Assembly (NCBI GenBank): GCA_005222975.1
Contig: NJBI01000033.1
Location: 1-40,377 of the forward strand
Direction of reading: 5' to 3'
Length of the DNA stretch: 40,377 nt
DNA from: Promethearchaeota archaeon Loki_b31
GTDB taxonomy: Archaea; Asgardarchaeota; Lokiarchaeia; Sigyniarchaeales; SOKP01
The notes below the pieces were generated by a model. The model made no database searches, had not been told where the DNA came from, and saw nothing but the letters and a program-made list of their open reading frames with translations. This document shows positions 1 to 6,753 of the stretch, piece by piece; within the stretch, counting starts at the first letter, position 1, and the number at the start of each line of letters is the position of its first letter. The position numbers and the translations under genes were made by a program.

Positions 1-308
1 TTTAAAATTATTTCAGGAATGTTTACACCAACATTATCCTTGGTCATTGGGCAGTATTCCATACATAATCCACAAGTCAAGCATTGCCAAATATTGTGTT
101 TCTCTAATACTTCTTCAGGGGGTAAAAATGTTAAATCAGTGATCAAATCCCTTGGATGAAATATATCTAGATAAGATACAGGACATACATTCACGCATCT
201 ATTACAATTAAAGCAATAATTTGCTGTTGCTCTAATCTTTTCAATAAACTCCCTTGAAATTATCTTTTTATCTTTTTTATGAATACCTTTATCAGTAGAT
301 TCGGTCAT
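1..308 (-). CDS. HdrC-like 4Fe-4S dicluster protein, N-terminal part (cut by window edge)
   Basis: Translating the minus strand from an ATG at 308 gives an open frame of about 102 residues that runs off the left edge. It carries two classic ferredoxin-type cysteine clusters, C32-x2-C35-x2-C38-x3-C42-P and C76-x2-C79-x2-C82-x3-C86-P, each able to bind a [4Fe-4S] centre. The spacing of about 34 residues between clusters and the soluble, low-complexity start fit the HdrC subunit of heterodisulfide reductase or a related electron-transfer subunit (GlpC/LutA types share the layout). HdrC passes electrons between HdrB and HdrA in the cytoplasm. The partner genes would lie left of the window, so the exact complex cannot be named. 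About 270 bases of AT-rich divergent promoter space separate it from the next gene. Confidence 0.75.
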   Translation of the reverse strand, partial: MTESTDKGIHKKDKKIISREFIEKIRATANYCFNCNRCVNVCPVSYLDIFHPRDLITDLTFLPPEEVLEKHNIWQCLTCGLCMEYCPMTKDNVGVNIPEIIL

Positions 309-579
309 TTTTCCAAAATAAACGTAATTCTCCTTTATTATTATAATTAATTCAGAATTTTATATGGAATTATTTTAAAAATAAATAAATCATATTAAAA
401 ACCAATAAATTAATTTTAGACAAAATTTTAAATGTGAAAATATGGGAATTTTTTATTGATATCTAAAAATATTCCATTTCTGATTTTTGATCTATCATAA
501 GAAATTAATTATCAAAAAAAATGAAAAGTTTTATAATAAAAATAGTTTATTTATTACAATATTGGGGAAGGGATAATAA

Positions 580-1284
580 TTGCTTCTATTGGAAATGGAT
601 TTAGCTAGATTCATACAAATTTATATCGTCCAAGGATTAATTGGATTGTTTTATATTTATATGTCTTACAAAGTTCTTAGAAGAGACAAGAAAAATCTTC
701 ACCTTGCTTTATGTGGATTTTATGTCTGTGTGGGCTTAGGAGTTTTAATAAATATAATTTATGCGTCTATTTTTGATGAAACTCTTGTACGTCTACTTCA
801 TTTTATGACTTATTTCTTATTTTGTTTTTGTCAGGTGTTCTTACTAATCTTTGTATTAATTCTTACTAAATCTGAGAATATTATTACTCTAAGAATCCAA
901 CTCATTTTAATAAGCTCTTTTGGTCTACTTTTATCGGTATTATGGTTTATCCCGAATGGAATTACTATTAATGAAACCACAAATTGGAAACCTGTATGGA
1001 GCTGGGAATTTTTAATTTATTCTTATATTGTCTGCACTCTGTTTACGTTTGGACCTTTAATATACTATTCGGGAAAGATTTATTTTAAATTTGAGACCAT
1101 GGAATTAAGAAAAAAATGGATATGTTTTATAATAGGTATAATGGCGTACTATTTTGTTTATTATGGAACTTCTCTATCAAATACCTTAAATGATTCGACA
1201 TTCAGACTGATATGGTCAATTATCTCTCTAATTGCCATTCCTACAACTTATTTAATTTATTACGGTGTAGGGCGGGAGTTATAA
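580..1284 (+). CDS. 7-TM integral membrane protein, copy 1 of a tandem pair
   Basis: This 234-residue protein has seven hydrophobic segments, roughly at residues 10-32, 41-66, 70-97, 101-128, 143-169, 180-203 and 208-234. Only short loops connect them and there is no soluble domain. The TTG at 580 is taken as the start. It lies 7-8 bases after a purine-rich GGGGAAGGGA, and it makes the N-terminus align residue for residue with the paralogue at 1497; the ATG at 595 would cut into that shared region. Conserved landmarks shared with the paralogue are an IPNG tetrapeptide after TM4, a W-K-P-V-W-S-W motif before TM5, an LSNTLN motif in TM6 and the YYGVGR ending. I do not recognise the family. The layout resembles 7-TM sensory modules lacking a kinase domain, but no function is claimed. 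Confidence 0.8.
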   Translation: MLLLEMDLARFIQIYIVQGLIGLFYIYMSYKVLRRDKKNLHLALCGFYVCVGLGVLINIIYASIFDETLVRLLHFMTYFLFCFCQVFLLIFVLILTKSENIITLRIQLILISSFGLLLSVLWFIPNGITINETTNWKPVWSWEFLIYSYIVCTLFTFGPLIYYSGKIYFKFETMELRKKWICFIIGIMAYYFVYYGTSLSNTLNDSTFRLIWSIISLIAIPTTYLIYYGVGREL

Positions 1285-1496
1285 TAAGTAAATATAGCTC
1301 TGCGTTTGTTTACATTTAAAGTAAATATAAGGCAAATACAGTATTAGAAATGATTTAAATTATTACTAAAATCTATTATTTAAAATTTGAAATTAGTAGT
1401 GCTTAAGTTTTTAATACATTATTGAAATATATTATTAAAAAAAATATTGTATTTTTTTAAAAACTATAAAAGTTAATTAAACAGAAGTGTGAATCT

Positions 1497-2210
1497 ATGG
1501 TATTATATCAGTTAGATACAACTAGAATTATTCAAGTTTATATTCTTCAAGGCACTGTTGGATTTTTTTTTCTATTTTTAGCATATAGGATTCTTAAACG
1601 AGATACAAAACGATTAAATTTAATGTTAAGTTTAGGGTATATAACTGCTTCGATCGGAATATTCATAAATTTCATTTATGCCCCTCTTACTAATGAAGCA
1701 ATTGTTTTAGTACTATATTATATGACAATTTTTTTCATGTTTCTATTTGCTGCTTTTTTTTTGGTTTTTCTTTTAATTTTGCTAAAGTCGGAGAAGGTTT
1801 TTACTCCAAAAAAGCAATTGGTGTTAATTATCATATATGGCGTAGCCGAACTGTGCAGTTTTTTTATTCCGAACGGAGTTATCATTAATGCTAGTACAGA
1901 TTGGAAACCTGTTTGGAGCTGGTTTATGTTTATTTATTTTGTAACGGTAATCGTAAGTTTAGGAATGGCTCCATCTTTATACATTTCATCAAAAATTTAT
2001 CAACAATTTGATGATGACCAATTAAAGAGAAAATGGAAATTTTTCATCGTAGGAATATGCGGAATATACACCTTTGCTATAGGAACTTTACTTTCTAATA
2101 CATTAAACATTCAAACTTTCAGGACCATATGGAGCTTATTCGCATTTATCCTAGTAATAATATCACCGTTGCTTATTTATTATGGTGTAGGACGACAAAT
2201 AGAGAAATAA
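1497..2210 (+). CDS. 7-TM integral membrane protein, copy 2 of a tandem pair
   Basis: This 237-residue protein is a clear paralogue of its upstream neighbour, with the same length, seven hydrophobic segments, and the same IPNG, W-K-P-V-W-S-W, LSNTLN and YYGVGR landmarks. Divergence is moderate, so the duplication is not recent. The ATG at 1497 is supported by collinearity with the neighbour. The 212-base spacer has its own AT-rich promoter-like stretch, so each copy may be transcribed separately. The gene is followed by a T-rich stretch and then by the insertion sequence, which has landed just behind it without cutting the frame. The function is unknown. The absence of charged residues inside the helices argues against an ion pump, and a receptor or scaffold role is possible but unproven. 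Confidence 0.8.
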   Translation: MVLYQLDTTRIIQVYILQGTVGFFFLFLAYRILKRDTKRLNLMLSLGYITASIGIFINFIYAPLTNEAIVLVLYYMTIFFMFLFAAFFLVFLLILLKSEKVFTPKKQLVLIIIYGVAELCSFFIPNGVIINASTDWKPVWSWFMFIYFVTVIVSLGMAPSLYISSKIYQQFDDDQLKRKWKFFIVGICGIYTFAIGTLLSNTLNIQTFRTIWSLFAFILVIISPLLIYYGVGRQIEK

Positions 2211-2213
2211 GTA

Positions 2214-2238
2214 TATTTTTATTTTATTTTTTTTATCT
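2214..2238 (+). terminator. T-rich tract behind the second 7-TM gene
   Basis: Immediately after the stop codon the plus strand is almost all T with runs of 4 to 8. Archaeal RNA polymerase terminates at such U-tracts without needing a hairpin. The right edge sits a few bases before the left inverted repeat of the insertion sequence. Confidence 0.4.
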
Positions 2239-2242
2239 TAAA

Positions 2243-2256
2243 CTTGACTTTCAAAG
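2243..2256 (+). repeat. Left terminal inverted repeat of the insertion sequence
   Basis: CTTGACTTTCAAAG matches the reverse complement of 4357-4370 at 14 of 14 bases. It lies about 70 bases beyond the transposase stop codon. Confidence 0.75.
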
Positions 2257-2323
2257 TTAAATTCTATAATATGATCTTATGGCTTCTAATTAAAGAATTT
2301 TTTTTTTTTGCCACTACTTAAAA

Positions 2324-4039
2324 TTATTTTCCCTTAAATCGGTTCAAGTCTAAGATCTTGAACAATTTGCGTTGCAAGGGAGACATCTGGGTAAGAAGCA
2401 CATCGGGAGGGCCTTTATCATCATAATATAACCGAATTTCTTTTATATCTTCCAAGGCTTCAAAACAAATATCTTTAGAGTCAGGAATGCCAGCTAATTG
2501 TATCTTTCGATAGAGTAAATTGGAAAGAAGCAAGGCTAACACGCTAATGAACATATGCACTCTTATCATCTCATTTGTCCAGACGTACATAGGCATTACG
2601 CTGATCCTACCTCTTTTATTCAACTCCTTGAATTGCCGTTCCACGTCGATTTGCGCTCGATATGTCTTAACGATTTCCAAGGTACTCCATTCATTCCTGT
2701 TGGAAAAAATGATGGATTTCCCGAGATTCTTCAAATATTCTTCTCGAGCAGTCTCATCAATTCTCCACGTTAATTCTAATTCTGAACCATTGTGTATTCT
2801 TTCAATAGATATGACGATGATTGAGCGTAATTTCTTGGTTTTAAGAATGTCTCGCTCGATTTTGGTCACCACACTTTTAGGATCCTTCCATTGTGGCTTA
2901 GTATTCAACTGGACCTTGATAAATTCCTTCAATTTCAAAATTGCCTTATAAATACTCTCGTCAAGGTTATATTCCTGTAAGGCAAACGTATCTTCGTCAA
3001 AGGTTGCAATTAAAGTATTTTGTTTGCCCTTACCGAGATATGCCGTCGTTGTAGTTCGATACCCGAATACTTTTCGTCCGTTCTTTTTCGTCCATAATTC
3101 CTGGTAGTCGGATAATGGCACGTCCAAGATAGGTTTCGAGATATTCATTGAAGGGCGGATGCTACTCACGAAATGGATGTGTTTAGAATCCAAGAACTTA
3201 TATGCGTCCTTTGAATTATTTCCCTTGTCAAAGACTAACGTGATCTTGGGTAATTCGAGTCCGATGGTTTTAAAACGTCGTTCCATGAGGGTGAGCACCT
3301 GCTTGAAGTGTGTCACGTCGGGAACATTTCCTTCGTAGGTTTCGTGCATTACCGGCATGTTATACTCGTCTCGGGTCACCAATAAGGACATGGAAACCTG
3401 TCGCAGGTCATTTCTCTTTTTCTTGTTATGTCCCCGTTGAGCGATGGTGTTTTTCTTGTATTCTCGAATATAAGTAAAGAAATTAGTCGGATCAAACAAG
3501 AAACAATCCGATTTTAACCCGAACTCGGAATACAATTTCTTGCAGATTATTTCTTCGACTTGCCTTATAGTTTCCTGGTCTAAATATCCCATCTGGTTCA
3601 AAATGTTTTGCGTAGTCAAAGACTCCGGAATATCTGGAAAATATCGTGAGAGCGCCGTCTTATCAAACCATTTCTGGACTTGGCTCTTGGAATTCAACGC
3701 AACTGCGCGATTTATCGCGAGTAATGTGATATATTCCCCGACCGGAAAACCCTGTTCTCGTTTTATCGTACATTCGTTAGAAATTTCAATCAAATCGAGC
3801 TCTTTAGAAATTGAATATAGAGCATATACTAAACCAAATGCAAATTGTTGGGGTATAGGGGGCTTTTTAGAAAACCTCCGTTTTATTTCGGGAAGCATTT
3901 CGTTTATTTTATCCTTTCTGCCGATATTAATCTCCCAAACCCGCTTAGATTTTCCATTCTCGTAAACATTATGCCCTAAGCAAATATAGGTATATTTCCC
4001 ATATTTTGTCCTTACATTTTTTTCAAAAACAAATACCAT
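2324..4039 (-). CDS. DDE transposase, IS1634/IS4-like family
   Basis: This 571-residue protein matches the length and layout of IS1634-type transposases. Visible motifs are an FDPTNFF segment near residue 182 carrying the first catalytic Asp, the family-typical E-G-N-x-P-D-V loop near residue 237, VFDKGNNS near residue 270 with the second Asp, and Y-R-A-Q-I-D-V-E-R-Q-F near residue 460, which is the Y-(2)-R-(3)-E-like signature with the catalytic Glu. These residues would cut and rejoin DNA at the element's ends using two metal ions. No frameshift or internal stop is present, so the gene appears intact. Base composition and codon choice (more GTC, CGT and CTC) differ from the AT-rich neighbours, pointing to horizontal arrival. 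A 300-base untranslated stretch lies between the start and the right inverted repeat. Confidence 0.9.
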   Translation of the reverse strand: MVFVFEKNVRTKYGKYTYICLGHNVYENGKSKRVWEINIGRKDKINEMLPEIKRRFSKKPPIPQQFAFGLVYALYSISKELDLIEISNECTIKREQGFPVGEYITLLAINRAVALNSKSQVQKWFDKTALSRYFPDIPESLTTQNILNQMGYLDQETIRQVEEIICKKLYSEFGLKSDCFLFDPTNFFTYIREYKKNTIAQRGHNKKKRNDLRQVSMSLLVTRDEYNMPVMHETYEGNVPDVTHFKQVLTLMERRFKTIGLELPKITLVFDKGNNSKDAYKFLDSKHIHFVSSIRPSMNISKPILDVPLSDYQELWTKKNGRKVFGYRTTTTAYLGKGKQNTLIATFDEDTFALQEYNLDESIYKAILKLKEFIKVQLNTKPQWKDPKSVVTKIERDILKTKKLRSIIVISIERIHNGSELELTWRIDETAREEYLKNLGKSIIFSNRNEWSTLEIVKTYRAQIDVERQFKELNKRGRISVMPMYVWTNEMIRVHMFISVLALLLSNLLYRKIQLAGIPDSKDICFEALEDIKEIRLYYDDKGPPDVLLTQMSPLQRKLFKILDLNRFKGK

Positions 4040-4461
4040 ATATAATAATTGTTACTATTTATTTATATAATTTTTGGTATCATTAATGTTAACCTTTTAA
4101 TATTTAGAAGAAAGATTGTACCATATACTTAGATTAATGGTTATATTGTTTTATTATTAATCCACGATGACATTTGGGAAAAAATGCTAAATAACAGATA
4201 AGAAATTAGTTAAGTTACTGATTGAGTTTTGTCGGAAGTTTGCGTTAACTACAATGATTTTAAATTTAGGTGTAAAAACTTGTTAAAATGGGACAATCAT
4301 TTAAAATCCAGACAAAATTTATTTGAAAGGAAAAATAAAAACTAGTGATCTTATATCTTTGAAAGTCAAGAATTAGCATAAAAATAAATAAAAAAAATAA
4401 GATTTATAATTTAATTTTAGAGATTGTTAATTAATAAAAAAATATTAAAAATTTAGTAAAT
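4040..4461. other. Gene-free stretch: transposase leader, IS end and GTPase promoter region
   Basis: About 420 bases without a credible gene. The left 330 bases are the leader of the transposase inside the insertion sequence, the right terminal repeat is at 4357-4370, and the last 90 bases are very AT-rich and presumably hold the promoter of the Arf-like GTPase. No other structured element was seen. Confidence 0.6.
4357..4370 (-). repeat. Right terminal inverted repeat of the insertion sequence
   Basis: CTTTGAAAGTCAAG is the exact reverse complement of 2243-2256. It lies about 320 bases upstream of the transposase start, leaving a long leader inside the element. Confidence 0.75.
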
Positions 4462-5406
4462 ATGACGATAGATAAGCGCGAAATAAATGAATTTAAACTA
4501 GTTATCGCTGGTTTAGACAATGCCGGAAAAAGTAGTGCGTTAATTGCTTTAAGAAAAAAATATAACTTTTACGAACGGGTAAAAAATCTAAAGCCTACAA
4601 TAAAAATAGATTATAGTTCTTTTAAATTCCTAGAAACCTATCGAATTAATCTCTGGGATATGGGTGGCCAGAAGAAATTCAGAAAAATATACATAAGTAA
4701 TCCCATATATTTTACTGAAACAAATTATATTTATTATCTTATAGATATTCAAGATGAAATCAAATTCGAGAAATCTGTAAAATATCTTCATGATTTATTA
4801 AATATTTATAGAGATTTGGATTATTCCAACGAAGTCATAATATGTTTCAATAAATATGATCCAAAGTTTAAATACAGTGAAGATTTTTTCGATCGAGCAG
4901 AAATGATTAAAAATTTAATTTTATCCCAAAATAAAGATATGAAATTTAAATTCTTTGACACATCTTACTACGACATTTCATCAATTTCGAAAGCAATTTC
5001 TTATTCTTTGGATAAATTATTAAATTTAGAAGTAATTGATATAGGATTAAGTAAAATTGTTAATCAGTTTAGTTGTAGTTATGCAATTTTATACACCGCA
5101 TCAGGACTTATCATATCTGATCATTACATGGATGTTATGGATATAAGAGCTTTTGAAGAGAAAATTAGTAGTAGAATTAACGAAGATCTTGAATTTTTTC
5201 AGAGATTAAAAGACGAAGATGTTAAAATAGACGATAGAGTAGCATTATCCGAGGATAGAACGGAATATGTAAAAAGGTATTCAATAATCTCTGGTAATAT
5301 AGAAAATATATTTTATATAGGAATAAGTGCTCCAACAAGTAAAATTAATGAAATCAAGATAGAATTAGAAAAATTTCGTAAGATCCTACTATCTGCTTTC
5401 ATGTAG
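4462..5406 (+). CDS. Arf-like small GTPase with C-terminal roadblock/longin-like domain
   Basis: The first 180 of 314 residues form a GTPase domain with Arf-type motifs: G1 GLDNAGKSS at 17-25, a G2 threonine at 46 (PTIK), G3 WDMGGQ at 65-70 with the catalytic-type Gln, and G4 NKYD at 130-133. The GLDNAGK and WDxGGQ spellings are hallmarks of the Arf/Sar/Gtr-Rag side of the superfamily rather than Rab/Ras. Residues about 190-314 form a second domain that opens with a strand-turn-strand (YTASGLIISD), continues with a long helix, then two strands and a final helix. That order resembles roadblock/longin folds, and Rag/Gtr GTPases also carry a C-terminal roadblock domain. No N-terminal amphipathic helix or glycine-2 myristoylation site is visible. 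The assignment of the second domain is an inference from pattern only. Confidence 0.85.
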   Translation: MTIDKREINEFKLVIAGLDNAGKSSALIALRKKYNFYERVKNLKPTIKIDYSSFKFLETYRINLWDMGGQKKFRKIYISNPIYFTETNYIYYLIDIQDEIKFEKSVKYLHDLLNIYRDLDYSNEVIICFNKYDPKFKYSEDFFDRAEMIKNLILSQNKDMKFKFFDTSYYDISSISKAISYSLDKLLNLEVIDIGLSKIVNQFSCSYAILYTASGLIISDHYMDVMDIRAFEEKISSRINEDLEFFQRLKDEDVKIDDRVALSEDRTEYVKRYSIISGNIENIFYIGISAPTSKINEIKIELEKFRKILLSAFM

Positions 5407-5555
5407 TTTAAAAGAAGATATTATAACTTTATCTTATTTCAAATAAAACCTTTTTTTACTCCTTTTTAATTTGTAATTTATTAGAGTTGTAGAATGATAG
5501 AGCGGCAGCCCGTACAGTTATTATTAGACATTCAAATCTCCCCTCTATTCCTAAT

Positions 5556-5570
5556 TTTTTTATACTTTCT
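5556..5570 (+). promoter_or_regulatory. TATA-like promoter element before panB
   Basis: A T-run followed by TATACTTT lies about 60-70 bases before the preferred panB start at 5628. Transcription would then begin around 5590. This placement makes the upstream ATG at 5577 an unlikely start, because it would lie before the transcript begins. Confidence 0.35.
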
Positions 5571-5627
5571 AATTAAATGCTTATAAATAAACAAAACATT
5601 TTTCTAAAGTATGGGGTTACTTCATAT

Positions 5628-6515
5628 ATGGCGCTACAAAAAATAACTGCTAAAAAAATAATTGAAAAAAAAAAAAGCGGGGAAAAAATAGTAACTATTA
5701 CATCATATGATTATTCATTTGCCAAAATCGTTGATGATTGCGGAATTGATTTAATTCTCGTAGGCGATTCTCTTTCCATGGTAGTGCTTGGGTATAAGAA
5801 CACATTATCAGTTACGATGGACGAGATGATTCACCATACTAAAGCAGTGGCACGTGGAGTTTCGAATGCTATGATAGTTGCGGATATGCCTTTTTTATCG
5901 TACAAGATTGATATTATAAGAGCTGTGAAAAACGCTGGAAGGTTTATTCAAGAAGGTGGCGCTGAAGCCGTAAAAGTTGAGGGCGGGACAAAGATATGTC
6001 CTACGATAAAAGCAATTATTGATGCAGATATACAAGTGATGGGGCATATTGGGCTTACGCCTCAAGCTATATATGAATTTGGCGGTTTCCTAGTTCAAGG
6101 AAAAACAGTAGAAGCCGCAAAAAAGTTAATAATTGATGCTAAAAATTTAGAAAAAACGGGTGTTTTTTCTATAGTGTTAGAAAGCATTCCTTGGCAAATT
6201 GCCAAATTAATAACAAAAACTGTGAATATCCCTACTATTGGTATTGGTGCGGGGTCTTATTGTGATGGTCAAATCTTAGTTATAAATGATATGTTAGGGC
6301 TTTTTACTGACTTTAAGCCAAAATTTCTCAAATATTTTGCTGATATTGGAAGCTCAGTCCGAAGTGCTTTAGAAAGTTATAAAAATGAGGTAGAAAAGGG
6401 ATTATACCCCGATAAAGAACATTCTTACGACTTTCCATATCAAGACTTGGATGAGATTAATAAATGGTTTGAAAGCGTTGAAATCGAGGAAGAATCTAAT
6501 AAAATACAGGAATAA
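5628..6515 (+). CDS. panB: 3-methyl-2-oxobutanoate hydroxymethyltransferase (ketopantoate synthase)
   Basis: PanB transfers a hydroxymethyl group from 5,10-methylene-tetrahydrofolate (or an archaeal pterin) to 2-oxoisovalerate, making ketopantoate for CoA. The 295-residue product is a full-length TIM barrel of the family. Visible landmarks are the metal ligands D47 (LVGDSL) and D86 (VADMPF), the substrate lysine K116 (AVKVEGG), the GHIGLTPQ loop, a catalytic-type Glu in VLESIP, and the GIGAG phosphate-binding loop. The ATG at 5628 is preferred because the typical PanB N-terminus (K-I-T-x-K-x-I) begins there. An in-frame ATG at 5577 would add 17 unconserved residues. A hairpin with a U-tract follows the stop. 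The MfnA-type gene about 4 kb away could supply beta-alanine for the other branch of the pathway. Confidence 0.95.
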   Translation: MALQKITAKKIIEKKKSGEKIVTITSYDYSFAKIVDDCGIDLILVGDSLSMVVLGYKNTLSVTMDEMIHHTKAVARGVSNAMIVADMPFLSYKIDIIRAVKNAGRFIQEGGAEAVKVEGGTKICPTIKAIIDADIQVMGHIGLTPQAIYEFGGFLVQGKTVEAAKKLIIDAKNLEKTGVFSIVLESIPWQIAKLITKTVNIPTIGIGAGSYCDGQILVINDMLGLFTDFKPKFLKYFADIGSSVRSALESYKNEVEKGLYPDKEHSYDFPYQDLDEINKWFESVEIEEESNKIQE

Positions 6516-6526
6516 TTATTTAGTTT

Positions 6527-6566
6527 TTAGGTAAAGACCTAATTTTTTATGTTTAGAATAAAACAT
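6527..6566 (+). terminator. Two consecutive hairpins with a U-tract behind panB
   Basis: TTAGGT at 6527-6532 pairs perfectly with ACCTAA at 6537-6542 and is followed directly by six T (6543-6548), an intrinsic-terminator layout. A second hairpin, ATGTTT (6549-6554) with AAACAT (6561-6566), follows at once. Together they probably end the panB transcript. Confidence 0.5.
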
Positions 6567-6753
6567 CTAATAAATCCTTATTCAGATCAATCTATTAACC
6601 AACACTAATTCTATAGTAAATTTAACTGAATATTTGAAATTTTTCCAAAAGTATAATTAATTAAATTTTTATTAATTATAATAATACACTGAAATTTGAT
6701 TAATGACAATAGGATAAAAAAATAATTATTAATTACAGTTATGGTAGACTGAT

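Larger units (their letters stand above)
2243..4370 (-). mobile_element. Insertion sequence, IS1634/IS4-like, about 2.1 kb
   Basis: A single transposase gene lies between two perfect, inverted 14-base repeats (CTTGACTTTCAAAG at 2243-2256 and its reverse complement at 4357-4370). The interior is visibly richer in G and C than the genes around it, a sign of recent arrival from another genome. No clear target-site duplication is visible outside the repeats, so the exact edges could be off by a few bases, or the duplication may have decayed. The element sits between the second 7-TM gene and the Arf-like GTPase gene and breaks no recognisable frame. Transposase and both ends are intact, so the element looks potentially mobile. 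Confidence 0.75.

Noticed and set aside
2520..3965. Plus-strand reading frames opposite the transposase
   Set aside because: They are shadows of the transposase with no ribosome sites or recognisable domains.
2229..4380. Target-site duplication around the insertion sequence
   Set aside because: The bases outside the two inverted repeats do not form a convincing direct repeat.
5486..5520. Short GC-richer island before panB as a possible small RNA
   Set aside because: No tRNA-like, C/D-box or H/ACA fold could be drawn, and it is too short to support a claim.
5577..5627. 17-residue N-terminal extension of PanB
   Set aside because: The family N-terminus starts at 5628 and the likely TATA element places transcription start after 5577.
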